This document shows, piece by piece, positions 6,084 to 13,972 of a stretch of 26,211 bases of DNA. The position numbers and the translations under genes were made by a program. Source of the stretch: a virus; IMG/VR virus record IMGVR_UViG_3300048589_000349, positions 1 through 26,211 of that record; one strand, written 5' to 3'. The notes beneath the pieces are model-generated. The model saw nothing but the letters and a program-made list of their open reading frames with translations, was not told the origin of the DNA and searched no databases. The number at the start of each line of letters is the position of its first letter. Position 1 is the first letter of the stretch.

Positions 6084-6374
6084 CTACTGAAACTGCGTTG
6101 GCTGAACCACGAAATACGTGTCGGGGCTGGCCGCCTGCACCGCGCCCGTGCCCGCCCACTTGTACACCCACCTGCCCACCAACGCGGGCGTCACCACGCA
6201 CTGAAACACGCCGTCGGCCACTTTCGTCACGCCGGAGACGAGGGTATACGTCGTTGTCACGCCCGCCGGGTCGATCACGCTCAGCGTAACCGCCGTCGGG
6301 TCAGTCAGCACGCCGGCCAAACTCTCAAACGACGCCTGCAGCGTCACCGCGTCGCCTATCTGGTACACGCCCAT
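6084..6374 (-). CDS. Small beta-rich virion protein candidate (96 aa)
   Basis: Start ATG 6372-6374 is chosen: GGAGGTG lies about six bases upstream and the ATG overlaps the previous stop (TGATG). A longer frame from 6437 is Gly/Arg-rich shadow sequence. The product begins MGVYQIGDAVTLQASF and reads like a single immunoglobulin-like beta sandwich, with alternating hydrophobics, a DPAGVTTTYTL hairpin and W/Y residues near the end. Similar small domains occur in phage tail tips and fibres. Function is inferred from its place after the fibre-like gene. Confidence 0.6.
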   Translation of the reverse strand: MGVYQIGDAVTLQASFESLAGVLTDPTAVTLSVIDPAGVTTTYTLVSGVTKVADGVFQCVVTPALVGRWVYKWAGTGAVQAASPDTYFVVQPTQFQ

Positions 6375-7012
6375 CAGTCCACCTCCGCCAGCGCCACCGA
6401 CGGCGCGAACTCGTCCAGCGCCACCCCGCTCACCCATGCCTCAACCGCCACACCAGCCGCGAACTCTGCTGTCACCACGCCGCTCGCCCGCTCGCTCAGC
6501 ACCACCGACGGCGCGTACTCGGCCACGAACACCCGCCCGTCGGCGACGGCGGCTTCAATCTCCACCTCACCCGCGATCAGCGTGGTGACCAGTGCAAGCG
6601 TTGCCCCGCCCACCGAGACCGGGCCTTGCGCCAGTCCGCCCACAATCGACGCCGTGGCGGTCAGCGTTTGCCCACTCACGGCGACCGGCCCCTGCGCCGC
6701 GCCAGAAACAACCGAAGCGCTGACGGTGATCGTTTGCCCGCTGATGACCACCGCGCCGCTGGCCGCGCCACTGAGGATGCTGGCCGCCGCCGTGAGCGTT
6801 TGCCCGCCCACGACCGCAGGCCCGGACGCAAACCCACCAACGATGCTGGCGCTGGCCGTGAGCGTTGCGCCCGTGACGACGACCGGGCCGCTGGCCGCGC
6901 CGCTGAGGATGGAGACGGTCGCCGTGATCGTCGCACCGCTGGCGTTGCCAGGCGTGCCGCCGCTGCTCAGGCTGACCGCAAATCCGCTGCCGGGGCGCAG
7001 TTCGACAGGCAT
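6374..7012 (-). CDS. Repeat-built fibre-like virion protein
   Basis: 212 aa, composed almost entirely of repeats. Residues 26-135 are five copies of a 22-residue unit of the form GxTLTAxASIVxGxAxGPVxV, with a degenerate sixth copy. Residues 166-210 are five copies of a 9-residue unit ending in Glu (for example FAPSVALAE). No cysteine, few charges in the first array, mostly Ala, Gly, Ser, Thr and Val: a beta-rich, fibrous composition. Such arrays are common in phage tail fibres and surface decorations. GGGAG lies nine bases before ATG 7010-7012. It lies downstream of the large 630-aa protein, so both may form an adhesion structure. Confidence 0.65.
   Translation of the reverse strand: MPVELRPGSGFAVSLSSGGTPGNASGATITATVSILSGAASGPVVVTGATLTASASIVGGFASGPAVVGGQTLTAAASILSGAASGAVVISGQTITVSASVVSGAAQGPVAVSGQTLTATASIVGGLAQGPVSVGGATLALVTTLIAGEVEIEAAVADGRVFVAEYAPSVVLSERASGVVTAEFAAGVAVEAWVSGVALDEFAPSVALAEVD
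6383..6517 (-). repeat. Five tandem 9-residue repeats (27 bp units)
   Basis: Residues 166-210 of the fibre-like protein: YAPSVVLSE, RASGVVTAE, FAAGVAVEA, WVSGVALDE, FAPSVALAE. Similarity is at protein level; the DNA has diverged. Confidence 0.7.
6608..6937 (-). repeat. Five tandem 22-residue repeats (66 bp units)
   Basis: Residues 26-135 of the same protein, each unit starting GAT or GQT and containing a conserved SGAASGP/GGLAQGP turn. The DNA units are similar enough to permit slippage or unequal recombination, which would change fibre length. Confidence 0.75.
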
Positions 7013-7014
7013 GA

Positions 7015-8907
7015 TTACGGACTCCCGCTCGCCAGCGCAGGCGCGGACAGGCCGTAGTTCGTGCCGTCATCCGCCGCCACCTGCATCGTCTCGGTGTTGT
7101 CGTACCACGTGAACGAGAACGCCCCATCGCCCGTGCGCGTGGTCGCCAGCACCGGCTCGCCGCTGGACGCACGCTGAAGCGTGATGTCCACCGTGCCCGC
7201 GTCCGAACCACTCACGCTATCCGCGACGGTGAACGTAATTGAGTGATAGGTGAGCATCAGATCGAGATGCGTAAAGGCGAGTTGGCCGCCGATGATGATG
7301 CGCCAGCGCCGCGCCGTCTCGATGTTGAGCCGGTCGCCGCCCTCAATGTCTCCGGGCCAGCGCGTAAACACGCTGCGGGCCGTGCCGTATCCGTAAAAGA
7401 TGCCGACCTCCGGGTCCGTCCCGCCGAGGCTTTCGTATACGTTCTCCCAATCGAAGCCGCCCTCCGCCACGAGCCTCTCCGCGCCAACTGCCAACCCGCC
7501 GTTGGTGAGCGTGCCGCTGGTGGTGTACATGGCCGCCACGCCAACGCCCGTGAGGAAGTAACTCGTCTCCGGGATGTTTGGCGCGTCCGACGCGCTCAGG
7601 TTGAACGCCGTTGCCGACTGCGTGCCTACTGTCATCAGGTTGCGAATGACCGTATGATTGGCCGCCCAGATTCCGTTGGCAGGCACGTCAGACGTATAGT
7701 TAATCAGCCACAGGCAGGACGTGTTGAAGCCGCAGTCGGCGGTGTCGGTGTTGTAGGTGTCGAGCGAGATGACGTTACGCCCCCGCGCCAGCGTGAACGC
7801 CGAGTCGTTACGCACCATGAAACCACACTGCCCGCCGAGCGTGGTGGCGACGCTCGTGTAGCCGACAAACGAACCCGTGCCTACTCGCGCATTGAGGCTG
7901 CTGATAGCCGCCGCCACGCTGTAGAACACCAGCGCCGCCACGCGCAGCGTCGTGATCGTTTCCGGCTCCTCGATGAACAGGTCGCGCTTGGTGCGGCTGT
8001 AGAGCGCAGAGGTGTTACCACCCATCGCGCCCGCCACTTCCATCGGTAGGAGCAGGCTGTTGAGGATACGGGTCGTGCCCGCCACGGTAAACTCATAGGT
8101 CACCGACAGCCACGCCTGCGGATGGTCAAAATCAGCCACGCTTGCCCACATCTGGAAATCCTGCGTGGCGTTGGTGGAAAAGTCCTGCGGTTGGGCAATG
8201 CGATACCACATATCGACGTTACTGCCCTTCTCGTACAATTGAGAGGTATAGGGCGTGCCGTCGCCACAATCGAAGGAAATTGTCAAGTCGGTTGCGCTGT
8301 TGCTTTCGGTGTTCCCCTGAATAACCACCGTGTACTGACGAATGACCACGCTCTGCTCAGGCAGGTAAGTGGACAGGTTCGGGATCGTGTCGTGTACGGT
8401 CGATTGTGTGGTAGGCAATGCGCCCGTAGGTGCGTTGAGCGGTATCCACACGGTCTTCAAATGCGCCGGCTGCGTGTCATCAAACGAGTAGGTGATGACG
8501 ACGCGGATACTGGCGTTGCGGCTGCCCAGTGGCGACGTGTTGATGGTGAGGCTGCAATCCAGCGTTCGACTGGCGTTCGCGCCCCAATTGGCATTGAAAT
8601 AGGCCGTGAAATCGGCGCTGAAAAAGTGCGTGAAATTCTCGCCCGACTGCGTGAGGGTTTGCGAGTTCGTGACCGTCGAGGCGGACGCACCCTGCAAGGT
8701 GAGCGTGGTGATGCGGCTGGTGACGTTGGTGGCAGTCGTGTACACGTCCGCCACCACCACGTCCGTGTAGACGCTGCGGAACGTGACCACGCCCGCCGCC
8801 GCCTCCGGGATGTACACGGTAATTTGCGTCGCGGCGGTGGCGGCGTTGTCGGCCAGCGTGTCGATCATGGGGAACCAGTATTCGACTGTTTTCAGGCGCG
8901 TTGCCAT
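7015..8907 (-). CDS. Large beta-rich virion protein, receptor-binding candidate
   Basis: 630 aa with GGAGG as ribosome site six bases before ATG 8905-8907. It is Thr/Ser/Asn-rich and beta-type throughout, with many aromatic residues and no membrane segment. The N-terminal half contains repeated strands such as TLDCSLTINTS and a SFDDTQP motif; the last 80 residues (TVADSVSGSDAGTVDITLQRAS onward in short strands) resemble an immunoglobulin-like or carboxypeptidase-regulatory-like sandwich. Size, composition and position after the lysis genes and before the repeat-built fibre suggest a tail fibre or baseplate spike. I do not recognise a specific family and no catalytic motif stands out. Confidence 0.6.
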   Translation of the reverse strand: MATRLKTVEYWFPMIDTLADNAATAATQITVYIPEAAAGVVTFRSVYTDVVVADVYTTATNVTSRITTLTLQGASASTVTNSQTLTQSGENFTHFFSADFTAYFNANWGANASRTLDCSLTINTSPLGSRNASIRVVITYSFDDTQPAHLKTVWIPLNAPTGALPTTQSTVHDTIPNLSTYLPEQSVVIRQYTVVIQGNTESNSATDLTISFDCGDGTPYTSQLYEKGSNVDMWYRIAQPQDFSTNATQDFQMWASVADFDHPQAWLSVTYEFTVAGTTRILNSLLLPMEVAGAMGGNTSALYSRTKRDLFIEEPETITTLRVAALVFYSVAAAISSLNARVGTGSFVGYTSVATTLGGQCGFMVRNDSAFTLARGRNVISLDTYNTDTADCGFNTSCLWLINYTSDVPANGIWAANHTVIRNLMTVGTQSATAFNLSASDAPNIPETSYFLTGVGVAAMYTTSGTLTNGGLAVGAERLVAEGGFDWENVYESLGGTDPEVGIFYGYGTARSVFTRWPGDIEGGDRLNIETARRWRIIIGGQLAFTHLDLMLTYHSITFTVADSVSGSDAGTVDITLQRASSGEPVLATTRTGDGAFSFTWYDNTETMQVAADDGTNYGLSAPALASGSP

Positions 8908-8922
8908 GCACCGCCTCCGGGC

Positions 8923-9339
8923 TTAGTTCTGAACGCGCAGCGTGCTCGCGTTCAGCGTGAACGTCGCGTTGGTGGCGGTAACGGTGCCGCCGAAGTCGAT
9001 GAACGCGATCACCTCGTCGGCGCTGGACGCCCCGCCGCGCGCCTTGTAATAGACCGCGCCCGCCGCCGCCAGCGTGCCCCCCGTCGCGTCCCACGTCGCG
9101 TCGCCGAGCGCTACATCGGCGCGGTCGTTGGCGCTGTCAAACGCCACCGAGCAGGTGGCTACTGCGCCGCCCGCCACGTAGCCCGTGCCAGTCACTTCGT
9201 TGGTGACGTCGTTGCGAAAATCGTGGTCTTTGTTGGCGACGTAAGCGGACGTGACCAGCATCACCTTGATACTGCTGTCCATATCGACATCCCCGGCCAG
9301 CGCGCGGGCAATCGTGTTCGTGTACGCAAGGCTCGCCAT
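8923..9339 (-). CDS. Phage virion protein of a common unnamed family (138 aa)
   Basis: Begins MASLAYTNTIARALAGDVDM and contains KVMLVTSAYVANKDHDFRND followed by VTNEVTGTGYVAGG. This pattern recurs in many siphophages as a small structural protein encoded with tail genes, usually annotated only as hypothetical or tail protein. It is beta-rich with an AT-poor coding sequence. AGGAGG lies four bases before ATG 9337-9339. It is probably part of the tail tip or a fibre attachment; that is inferred from family context. Confidence 0.6.
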   Translation of the reverse strand: MASLAYTNTIARALAGDVDMDSSIKVMLVTSAYVANKDHDFRNDVTNEVTGTGYVAGGAVATCSVAFDSANDRADVALGDATWDATGGTLAAAGAVYYKARGGASSADEVIAFIDFGGTVTATNATFTLNASTLRVQN

Positions 9340-9347
9340 ACGCCCTC

Positions 9348-10379
9348 CTAAAGGCTAATCACTTCCAGCGCCACATACCCGCTGCGGCAATCGTCCAGCG
9401 TCACGCGCTGCCACGTGTACCCGTTCGCCTTCGCGGTGGGGCCGGACGGTTTCACCCAGTCGCCCGTTTTCACCGTGGCAATCGGCGCGTAATTCAACCC
9501 TGCGCCGCTTCTCACGTTCACACCCCGCGGCCCGGTCTTGACTTGCACCCACCCCGGCGGTCCGGCCATAGCGTCGTCCCCCTTGCCCGCGTTGTAATCC
9601 GCAATCGCGTTCAGCACGTCCGGCGCGTCCTGAATATCAAACGTGCGCCAGTCCCTGCTACCGCCCGTGCCATAGCAGAACACCGCCATAGGTATCCCGT
9701 CGTCCGCGTATACGGCCGCCTGCGCCTTCAAAAACGCGGCATAGGCGCTCGCGTCCATGACCGCCCGCCAACCGTCGTCAGGCCCGCCCCCAACGTCGCG
9801 CCCGGCCTCTGTCATGACGAAGCGCACCCGCGCCCCGATACGCGCCGCCCGCGCCTTCAGCGCCCGGTAGCGGCCCACCCGGTACGGCTCGCGCGCCGGG
9901 TCAACCTGCGCGTACTCGTGCAGCCCGAAGCGGTGCAGCGGGAACTCGTTAAACGCGAGCAGCAGCGCGTCGAAATCCCCCGCGTCAATCGCGGCCTGCG
10001 GCGGGTTGCCGACGGCCAAATTGCCGACGATTAGCGGTTGATTGCGCGCGGCGGCGATACTCATGACGTCTGCACACCACCGGCTGATCGCGCGCCAGTC
10101 CCCGGAAGGCTCGTTCAGCGCATAGCCCGCCACGCCAGCGGGCAGGCCGGGCAGGAAACGCGCGGCCCATGCGCGCGGCGTGAGCGCGTCGACGCTCGCG
10201 TCCTCGTCGTATATCCAGCGATGCGCCACCAGCGCGCCCGGCGCGGCCATTTTCACGCGCATAGCCACGTCCGGCTCGTCACACACGACGCACAGGCCCG
10301 GCTTCGCCCGCGCCAGCCAGTCATACAGCCGCGCCCGGTCATGCACCGTCTGCGCCAGAATATTCAGGCCGATACTCAT
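9348..10379 (-). CDS. Glycosidase-like hydrolase with C-terminal SH3 domain, lysin candidate
   Basis: 343 aa from ATG 10377-10379, which overlaps the M23 gene's stop (ATGA); a GTG at 10400 is less likely. Residues 1-265 look like a TIM-barrel glycoside hydrolase of the GH-A clan type: GYALNEPSG holds an N-E pair (E90) expected of the acid/base, and RFVMTEAGRD (E191) the nucleophile position. Residues about 277-343 form a bacterial SH3 domain (VNVRSGAGLNYAPIATVKTGDWV), which binds cell walls. Together they suggest cleavage of peptidoglycan or surface glycan. No signal peptide, so it needs a holin or acts from the virion. It is paired with an M23 peptidase directly upstream. Confidence 0.7.
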   Translation of the reverse strand: MSIGLNILAQTVHDRARLYDWLARAKPGLCVVCDEPDVAMRVKMAAPGALVAHRWIYDEDASVDALTPRAWAARFLPGLPAGVAGYALNEPSGDWRAISRWCADVMSIAAARNQPLIVGNLAVGNPPQAAIDAGDFDALLLAFNEFPLHRFGLHEYAQVDPAREPYRVGRYRALKARAARIGARVRFVMTEAGRDVGGGPDDGWRAVMDASAYAAFLKAQAAVYADDGIPMAVFCYGTGGSRDWRTFDIQDAPDVLNAIADYNAGKGDDAMAGPPGWVQVKTGPRGVNVRSGAGLNYAPIATVKTGDWVKPSGPTAKANGYTWQRVTLDDCRSGYVALEVISL

Positions 10380-10816
10380 GCCGTCTCCGGCAATAGCCAC
10401 GGTTCGGGGTCAACGATGCGCCCGCCGCGCCGGACTGAAAGATGCAGATGCGGGCCAGTGGAGTTGCCAGTGTTGCCACTGAACGCAATCACCTGCCCGC
10501 GCTTCACTTCCGTACCCACCCGCAAATCGGGCGCAATCTCATTCAGGTGGCCGTAGACCGTAATCCAGTATTGCCAGTCGTGCGTGTGCTTGATACGCAG
10601 GTAAATCCCGTAGGGGTGTCGCGCCGACGCGTCGCGCTGCAACGTCACAATCCTGCCGTCGGCGGCGGCGCGGATCGGTGTGCCCACCGGACACGCGAAG
10701 TCGATACCCTCGTGGCCCATCGGCAGGCCGAGCTTTTGATACTTCGGCTTGTTCGCGCCGTAGGGCTGCGAGATCGGCCAGCCCGCGCAGGGGTGGGTAA
10801 GCCATGCGTCGCTCAT
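10376..10816 (-). CDS. M23 family metallo-endopeptidase (peptidoglycan lysin)
   Basis: 146 aa, essentially a bare LytM/M23 domain. Zinc ligands and active site are complete: H35 and D39 in GHEGIDF, H90 in YGHL, and H123/H125 in GPHLHLS. These enzymes cut peptide cross-bridges in peptidoglycan. No signal peptide or separate binding domain is present. Its start overlaps the stop of the membrane coiled-coil gene and its stop overlaps the hydrolase gene, forming a tightly coupled three-gene lysis cassette. A tail-associated role in infection is the alternative. Confidence 0.85.
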   Translation of the reverse strand: MSDAWLTHPCAGWPISQPYGANKPKYQKLGLPMGHEGIDFACPVGTPIRAAADGRIVTLQRDASARHPYGIYLRIKHTHDWQYWITVYGHLNEIAPDLRVGTEVKRGQVIAFSGNTGNSTGPHLHLSVRRGGRIVDPEPWLLPETA

Positions 10817-11412
10817 GCCGCTTTGTCCTCGCTCAGTGCGGTGTGCGTCTCCACCTTCAGCGCCACGGGCGGCGGCGGGTTCGGCGGCGGTTTCAGCGCG
10901 GCGATCTCGGCCAGCACCTGATCCAGCTTGCCTAGCACTTCCACCCGCTGCGCCTTGTGTCCCGCGCCAATTTCTTGGCGCAGCGTCTCAATCGTCGTCT
11001 CAATGCGCACAATCGCGGCGCGCATGTCGCTGTCGTGCGTCTCAATTTGCTTACTCAGCGACGGCGCAATATCGATCAGCACCGCCGTCTGCTCCTTGAG
11101 TTCGCGCGTCATGGCGTTGATACCGGCGGTCAGCGACGCCGCCGCGCTTTGCAGCCCGGCCTGCGTCTGTTCCGCTTTAGCCTGCGACTGTTCAGCTTTG
11201 GCGTATGCCGCGTCTGCTTTCGCCTGCGCCGCCTGCGCCGCGTCCGTCATGCGCCCCAGCAGCGCCACGACGGGCCGCCCGATCACCAGCGTGACGGCCA
11301 CCACCATGACGATCAGGCCAATCGCCATGACCGCCGCCAGCGTCCCGATCTGCGCTTGCAGCAGTTGCTCGAAGGGAATGTCGATCTGCGCCAGCGCAGT
11401 CAGTGGGTTCAT
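10813..11412 (-). CDS. Membrane-anchored coiled-coil protein in the lysis cassette
   Basis: 199 aa. One strong membrane helix at about residues 25-50 (LAAVMAIGLIVMVVAVTLVI). It is followed by a long Ala/Gln/Lys coiled coil (about 55-165, with AKAEQSQAKAEQTQ type repeats) and a Pro-rich tail (PPPNPPPPV). The ribosome site GGAGG lies six bases before ATG 11410-11412. Directly upstream of two lysins, it may act as a holin partner or spanin-like protein bridging the envelope. A tail or anchoring role cannot be excluded. There is no known holin family signature. Confidence 0.6.
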   Translation of the reverse strand: MNPLTALAQIDIPFEQLLQAQIGTLAAVMAIGLIVMVVAVTLVIGRPVVALLGRMTDAAQAAQAKADAAYAKAEQSQAKAEQTQAGLQSAAASLTAGINAMTRELKEQTAVLIDIAPSLSKQIETHDSDMRAAIVRIETTIETLRQEIGAGHKAQRVEVLGKLDQVLAEIAALKPPPNPPPPVALKVETHTALSEDKAA

Positions 11413-11820
11413 TTACGCCTCCGGGTCTTGAGCGCGGGTCAACCCCTGCGCCTTCGCCAGCATCCACACGACGCGCCCCAGTTGCAGCAGCAGCGGGCGC
11501 AGCGCCGCCAGCGACGCCGCGTTCTGCACGTCCGCTTTCCAGCGCGCGAAATCCGCCTGTTCCAGCGCCCGGCGCGTGGTTTCCCGCGCCTCGTCTTCCC
11601 GCTGTTCGGGCGTCTTCACCGCCGGGTCGTGCGCGGCCAGCACCGCCGCGATCTGCGGGCGCAGCGCGTCCGCGCTCTCGCTGTCCTTCACATGCACGAC
11701 CAGCTCGCCGCGCTTGTCGAAACTTGTGCCGTCCAGCTTGCCGGGCAGCGCCGCGTGCAGTTCGGCGTCGAGCGCCGGCCAGTTGATACCGGGCTGCTGG
11801 CCCATATTCAGGTTTGCCAT
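11413..11820 (-). CDS. Unknown phage protein (135 aa)
   Basis: Begins MANLNMGQQPGINWPALDAE. The first 65 residues look like a small alpha/beta domain (GELVVHVKD, ALRPQIAAVLAAHDP); the rest is a long charged helix (TPEQREDEARETTRRALEQ) and a hydrophobic helix LLLQLGRVVWMLAKA. It lies between a fibre-like protein and the lysis cassette, with GGAG seven bases before ATG 11818-11820. It may be a chaperone or connector for the neighbouring tail protein, but this is only positional inference. Confidence 0.6.
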   Translation of the reverse strand: MANLNMGQQPGINWPALDAELHAALPGKLDGTSFDKRGELVVHVKDSESADALRPQIAAVLAAHDPAVKTPEQREDEARETTRRALEQADFARWKADVQNAASLAALRPLLLQLGRVVWMLAKAQGLTRAQDPEA

Positions 11821-11821
11821 G

Positions 11822-12319
11822 CTACGCTCCGATCTCCATAGCCCACATCTGCACCTGTGTCAGGCTCGCGGTGGATGACCCATTCGATGATTTCAGGTGC
11901 AGGTTCCAGGTATGCGAGGCGGCGCTGGGCGCAGTCGGCGTCAGGTACACGATACCGAACGGCGTGTACAGGCCATTGGCGAGGCTGTTGGAGCGCGTCA
12001 TGCCCTCCGTGCTGTGCCCGACGTTCGACCCGTCCTGATACAGCGACAACTGCGCCGACAGGGTCGAGTTCTGCGCGTACACCGTGCCGAACGCCACCAC
12101 CAGCACGCGCCCGCCGGTGGTCGTGATCGTCACCGAGATACCCGTGTCCTGAAACGACGCGCTGGTGGTGGAAAACACCGTGCCGTCGAAGTCCTGCACC
12201 TGCGATACCGGACGCCCCTTGAGCCACTCCAGGTTGTCGCGGATATGCGGGTTGAGCAACGAAGCCGTGACCAGTTCGGCGTCCGTCCATGTGCGCGGGG
12301 CTGTCCATACTGCCGGCAT
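11822..12319 (-). CDS. Minor tail / fibre-type protein
   Basis: 165 aa. The N-terminus has the motif W-x-A/T-P-R-T-W...VTASLLNPHIRDNLEWL, which recurs at the start of many siphophage tail-tip or fibre proteins. The rest is beta-rich, Ser/Thr/Asn-heavy and resembles a C1q- or knob-like sandwich (VLVVAFGTVYAQNS, LSLYQDGSNVG). It probably lies at the tail tip and contacts the host. AGGAGG lies six bases before ATG 12317-12319. It follows the large minor tail protein. Confidence 0.65.
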   Translation of the reverse strand: MPAVWTAPRTWTDAELVTASLLNPHIRDNLEWLKGRPVSQVQDFDGTVFSTTSASFQDTGISVTITTTGGRVLVVAFGTVYAQNSTLSAQLSLYQDGSNVGHSTEGMTRSNSLANGLYTPFGIVYLTPTAPSAASHTWNLHLKSSNGSSTASLTQVQMWAMEIGA

Positions 12320-12328
12320 AAGAGCCTC

Positions 12329-13972
12329 CTAGAACACCAGAACCGTCGATACGCCCAGCACGCTCAGGTCGGGGTCGCCCAGCACCCACCCGGCGTTGGC
12401 GCTGAAGTCTTCCAGATACCACGTCGTGCGCCACTGGCGCGTCTGCGCGTCCACCACATGACGCTCACCGGCTATCCACTGCGGCGGCAAACGGTCTCCG
12501 CCGCCTAAATACGAGTCGGCGACCTTGATCGCGTTGTAACCCGTGACGAACGCGGCGTTCCACAACGGGTCGCTGGCGTCGTCGGGGAAGTCGAATTGCA
12601 CGCGCCGGTAGCGGTTGAGCGGTTGCGCGTGTCGGCGCACATACGAGTCGGCGTACCGCCGCGCCAAGTCCAGGTCATCCACCCCGGCCACGGTCAGCGA
12701 CCGCTTGTGATAGCCGTAGGCTTGCACGGACGCGGCGTCGGCGGCCTTCAGCACCTGCGGCGTGCGCGCTGTCAACGGCGTGCCGCGCAGGCGCAGGAAC
12801 GTCACATACAACGGCTCGCTGCCACTGTTGCTCACGCGCACGTCCGCCGCCGAGGTGCGATTCTCGACGGCGATCCGCACGTCCGCCGTGCGATTTGCGC
12901 CGCTGCCATCCGCCGCGGCGTTGGCGCTGTAATCCAGGCTCGCCACCGGCTGCACCAGCGTCGTAGCGCTACATGTGCCGTCGGGGAAGTCGGGATCGCG
13001 GTAACGGGCGGTGAACTGGCGCATTTCGCCCGCCGGCAAGCTGAAGGCGCTGTCCGTGCGCCACAACTCCGTACCCGCCGCGCCCGCCCGCCGCGGGTAC
13101 ACCGTCAGTTCCAGTTCGTTGCACAAGTCGTCGCTGGCCGAATACTCCGTTTCATCCGTCAGAAACCGGCTGGCCGGAATGGTATCGACCGTCAGACTGC
13201 TGTACTGCTGCGCCAGCGCCGTGCGGCTGTAGAACACGTACAGCGGTAGGCGGTAGATCGTGTTGCAGGAGAACGAGAAACGCCCGCCCATCTCGGCGCT
13301 GCACATCTCGTCAATGAAGGCGTACAAGGACGTGCCTTGCCCGCTCGTGTCGAGATTATTGCCTACCCACTGAAGCGACGTATCCCCCCGAAACCAAATG
13401 AAATAGCTACTTGCCGAATACAGGCGCGTGGTTTCGCCGAGCTTGCCCGCCCCCAGCACCCACCAGTATCCGGGATAGGGCAGCGGCAACACGCCCGACT
13501 GAAACGCCTGCCCTACCGCGTTGCCGGTGTACTGGTATTGCGTCAGCGGGTGATCCCACGTCGTTTCCATGAGTTCGCTGTGCCAGTCGCCGAGCGTCAG
13601 CACCACGCGCCGCGCGCCCCACCGGCCCGGCGCGAGCGAGATATTGAGGATACGCAGCGCCAGCAGTGGCCACTTGCGAACCATCGGCGGCGCGGCGTTG
13701 CGCTTGCTGTTCTGATGCTCAAACAGGATGACGACGTTGCGGCGCAGCAGGTCACGATACAACGCGCCGGGCTGGTCGATATTGAACGCGCCGTCGCTGT
13801 TATCCAGCACGAGCGTGCCCTGCGCGGGCGGGGCCATCGTCTGGCCGGGCGCGTCAAAGCCGTACGCCCACTCGGCATACACCACGCGGCTGGTGATATC
13901 CGACAACGGGTGCGCGTAGGTCATATCGCGCCCCCAGTCGGCGTACACCTTGAGATCGTCAATCGCGGCCAT
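12329..13972 (-). CDS. Minor tail protein, distal tail candidate
   Basis: 547 aa, starting at ATG 13970-13972 in a TGATG overlap with the tape measure stop. The N-terminal 130 residues (VYADWGRDM, TLVLDNSDGAFNI, RRNVVILFEH, RRVVLTLGDW) have the beta pattern of distal tail or baseplate-hub proteins, and the gene sits directly after the tape measure, as distal-tail genes do. The middle contains MCSAEMGGRFSFSCN and ELELTVYPRR; the C-terminus resembles hub proteins that continue a curve-fitting beta domain. No enzymatic motif seen. Assignment rests on gene order and general pattern. Confidence 0.65.
   Translation of the reverse strand: MAAIDDLKVYADWGRDMTYAHPLSDITSRVVYAEWAYGFDAPGQTMAPPAQGTLVLDNSDGAFNIDQPGALYRDLLRRNVVILFEHQNSKRNAAPPMVRKWPLLALRILNISLAPGRWGARRVVLTLGDWHSELMETTWDHPLTQYQYTGNAVGQAFQSGVLPLPYPGYWWVLGAGKLGETTRLYSASSYFIWFRGDTSLQWVGNNLDTSGQGTSLYAFIDEMCSAEMGGRFSFSCNTIYRLPLYVFYSRTALAQQYSSLTVDTIPASRFLTDETEYSASDDLCNELELTVYPRRAGAAGTELWRTDSAFSLPAGEMRQFTARYRDPDFPDGTCSATTLVQPVASLDYSANAAADGSGANRTADVRIAVENRTSAADVRVSNSGSEPLYVTFLRLRGTPLTARTPQVLKAADAASVQAYGYHKRSLTVAGVDDLDLARRYADSYVRRHAQPLNRYRRVQFDFPDDASDPLWNAAFVTGYNAIKVADSYLGGGDRLPPQWIAGERHVVDAQTRQWRTTWYLEDFSANAGWVLGDPDLSVLGVSTVLVF

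Noticed and set aside
8122-9351. 409-codon plus-strand frame
   Set aside because: Arg/Val/His-rich shadow of two minus-strand virion genes with their own strong ribosome sites.
10957-11841. 294-codon plus-strand frame
   Set aside because: Low-complexity Arg/Gln/His-rich shadow of the coiled-coil and 135-aa genes.
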